DNA of 64,000 nucleotides from Hypholoma sublateritium FD-334 SS-4 (Eukaryota > Basidiomycota > Agaricomycetes > Agaricales > Strophariaceae). Under the pieces are notes generated by a model, which made no database searches, was not told the DNA's origin, and saw nothing but the letters and a program-made list of their open reading frames with translations. Location: NCBI GenBank assembly GCA_000827495.1, contig KN817529.1, forward strand, positions 248,001 through 312,000, written 5' to 3'. The position numbers were made by a program, and so were the translations under genes. Positions 25,049 through 37,515 of this stretch are shown piece after piece. The stretch's first letter is position 1. Every line of letters begins with the position of its first letter.

Positions 25049-25906
25049 GATCCTAATGGCATGTTTCTCATCGACGGTGTATTATAACATACGTTCTGAC
25101 GCGTTTATCCAACATCAGAACCACTTAAGGAGGAAGACGATGAAAAGGAAGAGCCGAAACGAGCGACTGGATGATCCAATAGAACAAATATATCCCACCC
25201 CCAAACCTCCCTTTTCTAATAATCGATCTAACACATAGAGTACTTCATTATAATCTTGAAGTAGAGACCTTCAGGTTGGGCTATGCTTTCGGGCGAACCT
25301 ACGCCACCAAATTTATCATTTTTTTATCCCTGATAAAAGGCTGAAATAACAAAAAGGAAAAGGAAAGAATTCGATCGATCGCATTTCGAGATCTCGCCAT
25401 GGGGTCTTGTCGCCAATGCCAGCCAAACTGGTGGCTCTTCAATACTTGGTATGGGTGCCCATCCATTTTCAGTCACTTCTTCTTTTGAGAGTTATATGTG
25501 TGACGGTTCGATTGTGGCGATTCAGGTTCTCGTTCAAGACCTTCTTTCAAAATGGATCCGACTACGAGTGACTTGTCAACGCGAAGTGTAATTCCAACAT
25601 ACATGGACAAAGACCTTCATCTCGCCAATCGCTACTTGAGATCTGTGTCACTGGATAGTGCTGCTAAAGTCTTTCTCTTTTATCGAAGTGAATCGTCTAT
25701 CCTAACCATGATCTCTTTCGGCTACACCGATGCCAATAGAATCGCCGATGTTGAATTCCTCGTGCGGTGCAGCCACTCATCCCGGTATAAAAGTCGGAAG
25801 GGAAACATGAATTTCGAATAACTTTGCACACCAATTGCCAAAGACTACTACCCCCCAATAACTTTGCACACCAGTTGCAAAGGACTACATCGACTTACTA
25901 CCCCCA
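25049..25906. other. Intergenic interval with 40-bp tandem duplication
   Basis: 860 bp between two plus-strand genes. A frame at 25552-25821 has no recognised domain and no link to the downstream gene. The 3' end of this interval contains the repeat at 25818-25897, directly upstream of the transporter start. Confidence 0.45.
25818..25897. repeat. 40-bp tandem duplication before the MFS gene
   Basis: ATAACTTTGCACACCA starts at 25818 and again at 25858. The two 40-bp units are similar, with a few substitutions and small shifts. The second copy ends within 10-20 bp of the transporter ATG, so it lies in the probable promoter or 5' leader. Confidence 0.75.
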
Positions 25907-28476
25907 ATGGCCACTGCTAATCCACGCGAATTCGTGCCGGGACGTTGCATGTCCATCGACGAAAAAAGTTCTATAGAGACGTCCCCTACCCAGGCGGCCT
26001 CGTCGGACCGTCCAAGCTCGGGGTCCAGTATCACGACAAAGGCCTCATCTCTTGAGTCGTACAAACCGAAGCCGCAGTTGTCGACTCTTCAACTTCTCGT
26101 GATACACATAGGGTTTGCAGTGTACTCATGTTTCCATTTATATCCAGTCATTGACGCCCACCACTCTCTAGTGCTGCCCTGACGCTCTTTCTTGCCACGA
26201 CAGACGCAGTAAGCACTGCCACTTCATACTCTAGCACTTGCACGTCGAATAACATTACACCTGCAGACAATTGTCTCGACGAGCTTACCGACAATTTCGA
26301 GCGAGCTGAAGGCTTCCCAAAATCAATATACATGGGTCGGGGTCTCATACATGCTCACTCAGACGGCATTTCAACCTTTATATGGAAGAATCTCGGATTT
26401 AGTGGGACGGAAAGTAGGTTTTAAGCTGCTGTCGTAATAAAAAAATCCATTTCTGACATGGCCCGTAGACCGTATTATATTGCAGCATATTCGTCTTTGC
26501 TCTTGGATCTGCACTTTGTGGAGCGGCTCAGGTTAGTCGTAATTTGAAGTCCTGATCACCGCGATGCTCAATTGCTGGCTTGTCTAGTCGATCAACTGGC
26601 TCATCACTGCTCGCGCACTTGGTAATTAATCTAGTCGTTATCATTAATGAAAGTTTGTCACTGATACATACGTATGTATGCGATAGCGGGAATTGGGGGA
26701 GGCGGTATTGTGAGCGCCGTCTGGGTCATCACTACTGAGATTGTAGAGGTTCGCAAACGTGCAGCCTGGTCACAAGCCCTCAGTATCACTTGGAGCTGCT
26801 CAGCTATTGCCGGACCACTTATTGGCGGCTTGTTCAGCGGTAAGATCATAATACTGGGCAGTCAAAACTCGATAGCTTCATTGATCTTCTATTATTAGGC
26901 ACCCATGGAACCACTGTAAGCTGGCGGTGGGCATGTAAGGATCTTCCTTGAATGTTTTTTTTCGTAAACCTTCTGATGTGGTACAAGTTTACATGAACCT
27001 GCCACTGTGCTTCGTCGCGTTGGTGGTCCTTGTGACATCTTTGCGTCATGTGGAATTCAAGACAGCTTCGAATGCATCGTGGCTCACGCTGAGCCGAAAA
27101 TTTGACTTTGTGGGACTGTGAGTTCTCAGGGAATTAGACCTTTGGAATATACTGATGTTCTCATCCTTCGAAGGGCATCATTTATGGGTGGTACAAGCTG
27201 TATCATTATCGGGTTCAGCTTCTCGACAGATTTAGGCTGTGAGTATTATTTTTCCAAGCTGATGGGTGCAGCTGAAGTTTCTTTGTAGGGGCGTCCCCCT
27301 TTACGCTTACGCTACTCGTACTTGGAACGGTTGTTTTAATCTCCGGAGCGTTTTACGAGAAACATACCAGTCGAGATCCTTTATTTCCGGCGACTACGTT
27401 TAAGGACACGACAGCAGGTTCGTAATGCATAGACTGAAAAAACCCTGCTCACAATTATTTAGTTGCCGTTCTGGTCATCATATTCCTCCACAATTTTGCA
27501 TTTACCGCTGGAACTTTCTACCTCGCTCTGTTTTTCCAGGTCTGTCAAAATATCATCATTGAATCTTAAAACTTATGTGAGAATTAGGCAGCCAATGGGT
27601 CCACACCGCTTCAGTCTGGGATCAAGCTTCTCCCTTACTCCCTAGGCTCCTCTCTGGCATCCATGCCAGCCGCCTGGTTTATTGGGTACTGGCAGAGGAG
27701 AACACATGATACCAGTGGGCAAAATAGGACGATTTCCCTGGGCCTCCTTATCTCAACGGTGGGATTTGGTAAGTCCGTAACACGTTTTCGAGAAGCATAA
27801 ATCTGATTTATGTTTTTGTCAGGACTTCTGAATCTCCTAAATGAACATGCCAGTATCGTTCCCCAGATGATCTACCCTTTGATTGCTGGAATAGGGATCG
27901 GCATGCTGTTTCATGCACCCTATCAAGTATTTGCACGCACTTTGAAAGCTGAGGAACTGGCGACAGGAACGAGTGCTTTTTTCTTAGTCAGATTCACTGG
28001 TGCCACCGTCGGTTTGGTAATATACACCTCTCATGCCTTTACGCCTAACTAAGAATGCTCCCAAGTCTATCGCAGGCACAATATTTTATGCGAAGTCGAC
28101 TGGCCGCCTACCGCCTGACCTTGGAGTGAATAATGCTTCCGCAATTGACTACAGCACCATAAAACTCCTACCACCAGCTGTTAAGGCGGAAGTACTTCAC
28201 GTTGTATCAGGGTCCATTAGGGTACGTGTGGCATTACTTCATTCAGCCGAAGACCCGAACCTTTATTTAACAATCTGTTCAGTTAATCTGGACAGTGTGT
28301 GCGCCATGTCTGGCTGTCGCGTTCTTGGTAAGCTTTTATCATTTTTGCCGTTCGCCCCTGCTCATATGACGCAGATATCCCTCGGGTTGCAAAAATTGCC
28401 AAACTCAGACGCAGAAAAAGTGAGCGAGACTCACACGACGCCAACGCAGTCATCGGCGGAGGACGAGAAAGTATAG
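25907..28476 (+). CDS. MFS multidrug/toxin exporter, DHA2 (14-TM) type
   Basis: Plus-strand gene with about ten short introns. It starts at 25907 (MATANPREFVPGRCMSIDEK) with a Ser-rich cytosolic head, then the first helix LQLLVIHIG..ALTLFLATTDA. The DHA2-type sequence IVSTxLPTI, the loop 2-3 motif GRISDLVGRK (MFS motif A, GxLxDRxGRK), ALAGIGGGGIVSAVWVI (helix 4), SCSAIAGPLIGGLFS (helix 5, motif C region) and WRWAFYMNLP are all visible in the expected order. Later helices include MPAAWFIGYWQ and IYPLIAGIGIGMLFHAPYQV. The C-terminus is hydrophilic (DAEKVSETHTTPTQSS). The protein is a proton-driven plasma- or vacuolar-membrane exporter of drugs or toxic metabolites. Several exon edges were placed only by motif continuity, so the exact length (about 550-570 residues) is uncertain. 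No biosynthetic cluster surrounds it. Confidence 0.85.
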
Positions 28477-31400
28477 CGAGGGCGACCAGCACCCCATATT
28501 CGCTGCAAAAATAACAGAAACGACTAGACCGTTCTTGATTAATGAGATGTAAAACTACCACACACTGAACAATAGCCCCTGCAGACTAAAACTTCGGAGA
28601 TCTCGCCAATTGCTTGGATAACACCCTCACGCGACGGATACCTTGCCATGTTTAAATAGACTGTTCTAACTTGTCCTTGTAATACAAAACGATATGTAAC
28701 CTATTCCGACCTATTCCAACAGAAAGATTTTCGCTGGATGGTCATATTATCCCCACAGCGTACGCGGTCTCCGAGGTGGTATGTTGTTGGATTTCCTGTG
28801 ACACACGATGGGAACTCTTGAAGGCGTGCAAGTTTCCACGTTCCATTTGTGGTCTGAGCGAATCGTTAGCAGTTATTACGGGACGCTTCTTTTTCGACGG
28901 GCCCCCGACAGCTTTCATTTCCTGACCACTGGCAGCCTCAAAAATACGTAGTCTCCGGCAAGGGGAATGATAAGTCGCATACAATCATAGATTCCGGGTG
29001 CGGATCCCGCAAGCACTTGCTCTGTGAGCGCGTAATGTCCGTAATTCCATGGTCTTACAGAGCCAGAGCTGGCGAGCCCATGCGTAAGGATGTCATTCGC
29101 ACCAGAAAACAGAGCGCGAGCAACAGAAACTTCGAAAATTCGCTGCTTTCGTTCACCGCCAAGACGAAGACCCCATTCAATCAAGATTCAAATATTCAAT
29201 GGTCTATCGAGGTCACCTATACTTATAACAGCCTTAGTTTCCTGTAGGCTTGCTGTAGGCATAGATGGATATTATTTTGTAACAATCAAGTAACAGTAAT
29301 AACACAAGCCATGATTTGATCATGTAAACTAAGCACATCAAATTGAAGTCAACTGAGCGGCCGCCAGATCCGATGTGTAGATCGATGAGGAACATGTTTT
29401 CTGAGTTCAAGATTTAGAGAGGCAGACATAACATGCCGTACGTACACACAATCGGCTGGGAAATAAATAGCCTTTGTTTAGCACTTCGTAATGCGGGGCC
29501 CTCATTATGCCTCAAACCTTACCGTGGACCAGCACAGAGCATCCGCAGATCGAGGTCATTCTTTCTCGAATCGGCAAGTTCATAGGATGTCCATAGACCC
29601 GTAAACCTTGGCGAATAAAACGGGTATCGTGTCCCTTGCATGATCGTAGTAATATGCATGCAAGTACATAGTACACACCGTCGCTTGGGCTCAGCGAATC
29701 AGAACCGGTTTTGCCTGTGCGAAGCGATCAGAGCAGAGCGGCTAGATAGGCATGGTATCCGTTAGACGAGTTAAGGATAAAGTTTGCCACAGACTTACAT
29801 GAAATGTTTACGATATAGATAACCGTGGTTTGTCCATGTCTGCTAGGTCTAACGGAATCTGTTCAACGACGGCCAAACGAAGGGACCGGCTTTCCGGACT
29901 TCATTTCTTGCAAGGCACTGTAATTTTTACATGTATCAGTCACTCGCTATATCGCATTATTGAATTTGCGAAGCAGGATTGCATGTGGGTGTCGATCATC
30001 TGCCCTGGGTATTCTTACTCTGGATCTGGTGCGGGGAAATCTCTTCGCGATGAACTTTAGATTGCTCACTTGACATGCGAACCTTGTTAAATAATTTTCA
30101 GCGAAGGAGTCGAAGTTTGAGCGCCTGCGCGGAAGAGCTGCCTAGACGAGGAAGACAGCCTCATCGCTCTGCCGTCGAATGGAAGCGCACCGAAGGCTCC
30201 AAATAGGGTGTCCTGAGCTCCAGAGGAACCGGAAATTTGGTGCCACACGCGCCAACACCGTCCCTCATGCACAACGCCGACCTCAAAGAGGGCTCAAATG
30301 CACCAGATACAGCTAGTAGAGACTAGTGGATTTCTTCGGTTCAAAGGCGGAGATGATATTTCCAAGCAATTTGTTAGAGGTGATCGTTCATCAGGCTGCG
30401 ATGCGGCGTACTGATGGAAAACAGGACGCACAGTTGACGCAGTCACGCAAGAATCGTTTGCAAGCATTTGCCTCGAGGACAGAGCCTCACGGTGAAGTTA
30501 TATATGGGTCGTTGGAAGGTCTTTGAGGATTTTGTGGGGGCCTACGGGATGAACGCGGGTCGAACACAATATTGCACTTGATGGCGGTGAAAGACGTATG
30601 TAAACGCCGGCCACGGTCCCGTTTGGAGGCGGCACACGACCGTCTAACCTTATAAGTGACTGATGCCGATCGATGTTTACCTAGTGTTTGCAATGATGCC
30701 AAGATTCCCTTACCCTCTCAGTACTTACTGTTCTGAATACTCCACTTACTTGTTCTATGCGTATCGACTTCGTACGTACAATCATACACGGTGAACGAGA
30801 GATATCGGTTATACGTATTAATCGTCTGAAAAAAGTAAGCCATATTTTGGTTACATTTAATTACCCAAACATTTGCCATCCGGGCATCAGACTCCAAGGA
30901 ATCTAAACGCCATAAAACATACTCTAGGAATTTGAAATACGGGGGCGATCATTGGGCAATTTGGCCTTCAAAGGAAAAGCAAATCAGCGAACACTGTAAT
31001 TCTACTCTTTGGACAATCTGGGGGCAGTGAGGTGCAGTGCGCTGGAGTCGGAACACGCGGATCTAATCCGACTGCTCGATGGCAGGGATGAGGACCGGTA
31101 AGTAAGTATCCTTATCTTTCATAGATGCTTGTCTCTGAGGCCGCCCAAAATCACATTACTTGAAACTGATAGATGGTGGGTACCATCGACATTAAGTACA
31201 TAGATAGTCCATCAGCCGTTGATCCTTCTCAGAGGATTCAATGGAGAGCGCAAGCAGGCCCAAAGGGATTGAACATTGCGAGCACCTTGAAATTGTATTA
31301 GTTTTCAGAATTGCAGTGTTTTTCGGATCACACGACCATAATTGACGAAGTGCCGAGCGGAGAGGGGTGTTTACAGCGTGTTTACTTGCAGCAAATAGTG

Positions 31401-31499
31401 ATCAGCACAAAGTCGCGGCCGTCACCTCTCCTTATCTTCATACTCTATCTCGAGCCAGTCCGTTCGCTCTATCTCTCAAACTATATACGCTAGCACAGG
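28477..31499. other. 3-kb gene-poor interval
   Basis: No gene could be supported. Two overlapping minus-strand frames (28742-28984 and 28915-29184) have protein-like composition but no domain; a short plus-strand frame at 29830-30060 likewise. A tRNA-like sequence lies at 31021-31078. The rest is AT-rich and unremarkable, and may contain decayed sequence. Confidence 0.5.
31021..31078 (+). other. Degenerate tRNA-like sequence (possible tRNA pseudogene or SINE head)
   Basis: GGGGCAGT at the left can pair with ACTGCTC at the right, with one G-U pair, like an acceptor stem. GGTGCAGTGCGCTGG resembles an A box, and GGATCTAATCC is two changes from the T-loop B box GGTTCGAATCC. The element is only 58 nt long and lacks a normal anticodon arm, so it is not a working tRNA. 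It could be chance. Confidence 0.2.
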
Positions 31500-33047
31500 A
31501 TGGTCCCAGTATTGTCTCCCGGATTTACATCCTCCTCGTCTTCATTGGTCTCGCCGCCGCACCAGCCGTCCGTTTCGCGGCAGATGTCGACCAGTTCGAT
31601 GCAAAGTATCGCGGATCTTCTAGTCACCGCATCGAGCTCTCGTTTGGTAGAGAGCAACGCAGAAGTTTACCGAGAAGAAGGACTTAGGCATGCAAAGATA
31701 AAATTGGACGCCAGGTGAGCCTATTTCGCGAGCTTTCACAATTCTCAAGCGTCCACCGCCAATGGCAGCTGAACTGAAGAACATGAGTCAAACGAATCAT
31801 GGTCTGGTTCCATTGTTAATCCCGCACTACACACCTAACACCCCTGTTTTGCGTCTAGGCAGTACAAGAAGCCACTCTTCGCAGCGCAGCTTCTCGAAAT
31901 CCTGCGGAAGCTTCATGTCCGTGTCTGGGCCACGGCCGCAATCGCTCCGACTGACGTCGTCATCCACAAAGTATCAGGCGCCCTGACGAATGCCGTGTTC
32001 TTTGTGTCCTGCCCGAGCGTTCCTGCCGCCCACACTGTGCTGCTGCGCGTGTATGGCTCGTCATCAGGATGTCTCATCTCGCGCCCGCGCGAGCTCCACA
32101 TTCTGCACGTCCTGTCATCCAAGTACAAGATCGGACCCCGCGTGTACGGCACTTACGACAATGGCCGCATCGAGGAGTTCTTTGACTCTGTCACGCTCAC
32201 TGCTGCCGACATCCGGGACCCAGAGATAAGTCGCTGGATCGGCGCGCGCATGGCGGAGCTCCATTCCGTCGACATCGAGTCTGTCGGCGTGCCGAACCCA
32301 ACCGCTGGCGAGGACCAGCACGGGTTCGATATCGCCGTCAACATCTACGGATGGCTCTCCGCCGCTGAGGAAGTACTAGCGCTCCCCGGCGTCTCTGAGG
32401 CGACGCGGCAGGAGCTCGACCTCCCGCGCTTCAAGGCCGAGTGGGCGCGCTACCTCGCGTGGGCGCTCGCCCGCCCGCACAGCTTCGGCTCGCGCCGTGT
32501 GTTTGCGCACAACGACGCGCAGTACGGCAACCTGCTGCGCCTCCGCGACGGCAGCGAGGGCGTCGACGAGCACCGCCAGGTGCGCCCGCCTCTCCCGCCC
32601 TGCATTTCTGCACCGCTGACCCACCGCTAGATCATCGTCGTCGACTTCGAGTACGCAGGCCCGAACCCCGCCGCGTACGACATCGCGAACCACTTCCACG
32701 AGTGGACCGCGAACTACCACGGCGCCGCGCCGCACATCCTCGCGCCCGCGCGGTACCCCTCCGCGGCGGAGCGGCACAACTTCTACGAGGCGTACATCGA
32801 GCACGCGGCGATGCTCGCGGAGGACCCGCTCGTGGACGCCGCGGCGCTCGAGGCGGAGGTCGCCGCGCTGGACCGCGACGTGCGCGTGTGGGGCGCGGCG
32901 TCGCACGCGGGGTGGGCGATCTGGGGCGTCGTGCAGGCGCGCGAGGACCTCGAGGCGGGCGTGGACGTGCCCGAGTTCGACTACATCGGCTACGCGCGGG
33001 GGCGCATGGCGGCGTTCCGCGCGGCGCTTGCCTCGTTCGATATCTGA
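31500..33047 (+). CDS. Choline/ethanolamine kinase
   Basis: Three exons (31500-31714, 31859-32579, 32631-33047) sum to 450 residues. The kinase has the choline-kinase hallmarks: the nucleotide-binding region VSGALTNAVFFVSC, the catalytic loop FAHNDAQYGNLL (Brenner motif HNDxxxxN), and IIVVDFEYAGPNPAAYDIAN followed by HFHEW (metal-binding Asp and CK motif). The reaction is ATP-dependent phosphorylation of choline or ethanolamine, the first step of the Kennedy pathway to phosphatidylcholine and phosphatidylethanolamine, in the cytosol. The N-terminal 60 residues are Ser/Pro-rich and poorly conserved; start 31500 is chosen as the first ATG in frame, but 31584 (MSTSSMQS) is possible. The last two exons are extremely GC-rich at third codon positions, unlike genes on either side of the GC block. 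It is convergent with the zinc-finger gene to its right. Confidence 0.9.
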
Positions 33048-33940
33048 CTGCATGTACTTCTATCTACCCTCGCACTATTTATTTTCTGGGCATACCCAAT
33101 AATCTGCAGCACTTGCATGCACACTGCCTGTCCCATGTAATATAATATCTGCTAGCGACGGCGCATGCATGCAGCCTTTACTTTTTTCAAAAAATAAATA
33201 AATCATCGTTTATACTCTACGGTGGCGAACTGCATGGTGGAGTGTAAACAGCCTTAACTTATGCACCAGCGCATGCTTTGACGCTGGCCACGATCACTCA
33301 CACGCATTCAGCTGCAGCACAGAACCATAATTGAATTGAGATGGAATAAAAAGGACATGATTGTGACAGACGACGGCGGGCGATATGTGCAGGAAGTGGA
33401 AAAAAGAATAACGTAGGAATAGTAGTGCCGTGCGCGCGCGCACATACAGGGATAGAAGAGGAGGGGCGCAGGCGTTCGCAGCCGCGCGCGCGCGGAGTCG
33501 TGACGGGGTCGTTGTTTTGGGGGCGGCAGACAGACCGGGATAGAGTGAAGTGGACGGGGCAAATAGGGAGCGTAGAGACGACGACGGCGATAATGAGACG
33601 ATAGACAGGTAGGGCGCGGAAACCGCCATGGCCAATGTGGTTATGTATGTATGTATGTATATATGTAGGGAGCTCCAGCCGGCGCGGGGACGAGGGACAG
33701 GGAAAAACTATAGCACTTGGCACAACACAGATATAATGGATATAACAGCGTCCGATCTAGCGGCAGCAAGAAAAAGGCACGAAAACACGGCGCCGCCGGG
33801 GTCGTGCGGCGGCGCGGAGAAGAGTATAGGGCACATGGGGGCCCGCCGTATGCAGCGGGCGGGCAAGAGGGAGACCGGACAGAGATAGAAAAGATGGATA
33901 GAAATAAAGCACAGGTTCATCTACGGCGGGGCGGCTCAGC
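33048..33940. other. Intergenic interval between convergent genes
   Basis: 890 bp between the ends of the choline kinase (+) and the CCCH protein (-). Frames here overlap each other in all phases and lack domains. A short TATG microsatellite is present at 33642-33667. Confidence 0.5.
33642..33667. repeat. ATGT/TATG tetranucleotide microsatellite
   Basis: About six units of TATG with one imperfect unit at the end. A shorter run of the same motif occurs at about 37679-37692. Confidence 0.85.
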
Positions 33941-36320
33941 TCACGCCCACGCCTTTTCGTGCAGGCGCGACGAGCCGACCGCGAGCTCCGAGCTCGACCA
34001 CGGCGAGCCGCCGCCCATGATCTCGCCCGCGGGGCTCGCAGCGGCGTGCGGGAACGCAGACGCCGCGGCGAGGTGGCTGCTCGGGCGCGCGAACGCGCCC
34101 CAGTTCCCCGCGCTGCCCGCGCGCACGTGCCCGTTCGCGCGCGCCGACGGCGGCGGGCCCGGGGCGGGCGCGCTATCGCCGTGCGCCGCGAACGCGTGCG
34201 CGCCTGCGGGCGGCGACGGGCTGAACGCGAGTTCGCCGTCCGTGCCGCTGAACGAGTGGCGCGGGTTCGCGCCCGTCGCCGCGCTCACGCTGTTCTTTTT
34301 CTGGTGCTGCACGACGTCAGCGATCGCGCGATGTGGAGTCGGGGAGGGCGCACTTACGTTTGCATAGCCGACGATCTCCATGCGCGCGTTGTTGTGGCGC
34401 CCGAGGTCGGGGCCCGCGGTGACGGGGGCGGGGGACTTGATGGCGACGTGGTCCGGGGCGGGCAGCAGGATGCCGTTGCTCGCGAACGAGGGGTACGCGG
34501 ACTTGTTCTGCTTCACGGGCGGGCCGTCGGTGACGGACGTGTCGACGCGCAGCGAGCCGCTGGGCGGCTTCCTGAACTCGTACCCGTTTGTCGCGATCAT
34601 GTCGACGGGGGTGCTCGGCTCCTGCTGGGCGGCCGCGCGCTGCGAGATGCGCGCGAGGAGAGAGACCGACGCGGAGGTGTCCGGGTCGCTGTTAGCGCGC
34701 TGGCGCCCGTCGACCTGTGGCTGTGGCGACGGGTTCTCCTGCGTGCCTCCCGACCCTGGCCCGGGCGTGAGCTCCGTGTGAATGAAACAGCACCGCTTGC
34801 CGTAGGGGCATGAACCCGATACCCAGAACGTCTGTGAGAAAGCAGTCAGCGTCCAATCCAACACCACCGCGCGCTACACACCTTGCAAATCTCCGTTTTG
34901 TACTGTAGAAAAATCAGCATCCACTCAAGTAGATTAGAAGAATACTTACCTTGGGGTGCCGCGAGACCTTGCGCAGCTCGTCCTCGCCGTGCGCAAACTG
35001 GCACTTGGTGCTGTAGCGGCACGTGCCCTTTTCCTCCCAGCTGCGGCACAGCTCCGTCTTGTACAGCCCAAGTTTTCGGTTATTGGCGCTGGGCCCCGTC
35101 TGGCCGCTGGAGCTCGTGGGGCTCGCGATGCCCGCCTCGTAGCCGCCCGTGTACTGCGCCTGGAGGCGCGCGGCCATGACCTGCTGCTGGGCGGCGATCT
35201 CCTGGGCGCTGTAGTACTGACCCGCGTACATCGGCGGGATGCCCTGCGGCAGCGGCGCGGGTGCGAACATGCCCCCGCCGAACGCGCCCTGCATGCCGTT
35301 GCCGAGGAGCGCGAGGCTCGCATCGCGCAGCGCGGCGGACGGGTCGGACGCGGAGTGGTGGTGGGTCGCGCGGAAGACGTTGTGCTGCTGCTGCACGCGC
35401 GCCACGGCCGGGTGGTGGCTGTCCGGGGGCGGCGGCATCATCATCTCGTAGAGCTGCTGCGTGTTGCCGAGCGAGAGATGCGAGGTGTGCCCGCTGTACC
35501 CGAGGCCGGCGGGCGCAGGCGCCTGCGGGGCGAAGTTGCGCTGCGGTTGCTGGCGGTAGTTCATGGATTGGATCGCGTTGGTAGGGCGGGGCTGGGCGAA
35601 CTGCGGTGCGGCGCCGGGCATGACCATGGCCTGGTTGAGGTGCGGCACGACGGGGCCGTAGTTGCGCTGCTGGGCGTACTCGAGCTGGGCATCTTCGCGA
35701 TCGCGGTCAGTCGGCGGGTGGGCGCCGCCGGTGGCGGGGTAGCTGAAGATGGGCTGCTGCTGGGGCACGGGGCGGTGCACCTGGGTCGAGAGCGAGGGAT
35801 AGGAAAGCTGTTCGGCGTTATCCCGATACCACTGCTGCTGTTGCTGTTGCTGGTGTCGATCATGATCGGAATCGCCGGCCTGCTGCAGACGGCGCAGATC
35901 GGCGGTGGACAGGCCGCCGCTGAAGGAGTGGGGCCGCTCCTTGGCCTCGACGGCGGGCACCGCCTTGAGCGGGGGGTGGGCGAGCAGGGCAGGGCCGGGG
36001 CCGGGGGCGCTGGAGAGGGTGGTGTCGGCGGACGAGCCCCTGGAGTGGGCGGCGGGGTGGTCGGAGACGTGGGGCGAGGAGCCGACGCTGGGGTTGGACG
36101 CCGAATCGAGGGGGCTGGCGTCTGCGGCGGGGAGCTTTGGCTTGGGGGGCGTGCGTGCGGGGCGGCGGGCGTCGTCGGGGTCGGGTGCGGCGACGTCGGC
36201 GATCTTGAGGCGGCCAATCTCGTCTGCAAGCTCCCAGGAGGCGGCGGCCTCTGCGCCCATGTCGACGAACTGGCCGCTGGCGTTGTAGCGCCAGCGCTGC
36301 TGGGGGATTTGCTGGGGCAT
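33941..36320 (-). CDS. Tandem CCCH zinc-finger mRNA-binding protein (TTP/ZFP36-Zfs1 type)
   Basis: Four exons (36320-34950, 34902-34882, 34831-34358, 34306-33941), all joined in phase 0, sum to 743 residues. Near residue 440 two fingers of the C-x8-C-x5-C-x3-H type stand close together: YKTEL plus [20 protein letters not shown], and YKTEI plus [20 protein letters not shown]. The YKTEL/YKTEI lead-ins and the spacing define the TTP family, which binds AU-rich 3'UTR elements and recruits deadenylation. Long Pro/Gln/Ser-rich disordered regions flank the fingers, including a seven-Gln tract. The second exon is a 21-nt microexon encoding exactly YKTEICK. The 51-nt intron at 34357-34307 has a good GTAAGT donor but is a multiple of three without stop, so retention would keep the frame. 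Start 36320 ([13 protein letters not shown]) is chosen by the change in composition; the frame is open further upstream. Confidence 0.9.
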
Positions 36321-37515
36321 GGTGGATAGCTTGTGCTGGAGCGAGGTGGTGATTACGGGGCAGTGGGGCGGGCGGGGGTCGATCTCGGTGGAGAGATTCC
36401 AATTCTGCGGGCAAGGGGTGAGCAGACAACACGGGGGGCGTGGGCAGCGCCGACCTCGAAACTGGGCTCGACGCTGGACTCTGGGGGATAGAACCAGCCG
36501 AGCGAATCCACGCGCAGGGGCTCCGGCATCGAGGCAGGCGGGAGAGAGCACTGACCAGATAATTACGGCGGATAAAAAGTAGGATATCCCGGGGGGTTAG
36601 GTATAAAAAAGAGGCAACGTGAGCTGAGTCGTGAGATATCGTGGCTGGACGAGAGCGGAGGGAGGACAAGGCGAGGCAGAGCCACGCCCTTTTTGATCTC
36701 GCCGCAACGTGCCCTCGCTTCTTCCCGACGCCCCAGTCCGTCTCCCGCGCACCGCCAGCCCCAGCCCACCACACTCCCAGTCTGCGCCCCGCCGTCGCCC
36801 ACCGCCCGCCTCATCGCTCGTCGTCGCGACCCCCGCTCCATTCATCACGTCGAGCGCTTATCCATCGATAATGCGCCGCGAGGCCGCCGCATTATTTATA
36901 CCAGCGCCTACATCGCATCCATCCATCCATCGACAATCGATATTACCTCAAACAGCTCCCACATTACCACATTTACACGTACATTTGCACCCGTTGACAT
37001 CAGTCACGCCCACCAAAGCGGTAATTTTCCCTCTCTGGGCGCGTCGCGCACAGCGCGTACGACGCGTACCGTTCGCGCCTAGAAGTAAACTGGCCACGCG
37101 GTGTCTGACGGGCAGACAATAGCGCGGGGAAATATCGCAGGAGACCCGTCCTCGAGGCAAACGCGCTGCACCACCCAACAGCGCCCGAGGCCCGGCCGCA
37201 CGCGTTTCCCCCCGCATCGCAGAGCGCCTCACGCACTGGCTCCCCGCGCGCCTCGGCGCGCGTTTTCCAAATCCCAGTACGCCGGGGTAATGTCGCGTGC
37301 CCATCGCACCGCCTCCCGATCGCCTCGTTGCGAGCAACAATCGATAAGCCACGGGCAGGGCACCGCACGCGGGCCGCGTAAGTAACTCTACATACCGTCC
37401 TATCCTATCGCGCACGGTCCCCCGCGCGTTGCACATTGCCCAACCAACCAATCAATTCGGTGCTACATACACAATTACCTACTCAACAGCCGCCCTACGC
37501 GTCTGCAAACCACCG
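36321..37515. promoter_or_regulatory. GC-rich upstream region of the CCCH gene
   Basis: 1.2 kb of high GC with long pyrimidine-rich runs (as read on the plus strand) and overlapping frames in all phases but no domain. It should hold the promoter and a possibly long 5' leader of the CCCH gene (start 36320, minus) and the 3' flank of BLM10 (stop 37516, minus). Confidence 0.5.

Noticed and set aside
25907..31499. Secondary-metabolite or resistance cluster around the MFS exporter
   Set aside because: No synthase, P450 or transcription factor was found next to it; the neighbours are a chaperone gene and a gene-poor interval.
32376..33145. Long Arg-rich frames on both strands over the choline kinase exons
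   Set aside because: Shadows caused by very high GC3; the choline kinase motifs and splice joins lie in another frame.
33298..33723. Minus-strand frames of 84-141 codons in the convergent interval
   Set aside because: Overlapping frames in all phases with no domain; probably 3' untranslated or spacer DNA.
34956..36329. A 457-codon plus-strand frame rich in Arg, Gly and Ala
   Set aside because: It is the antisense shadow of the GC-rich CCCH gene; it has no domain and its composition is what reverse-reading of Pro/Ala/Gln codons gives.
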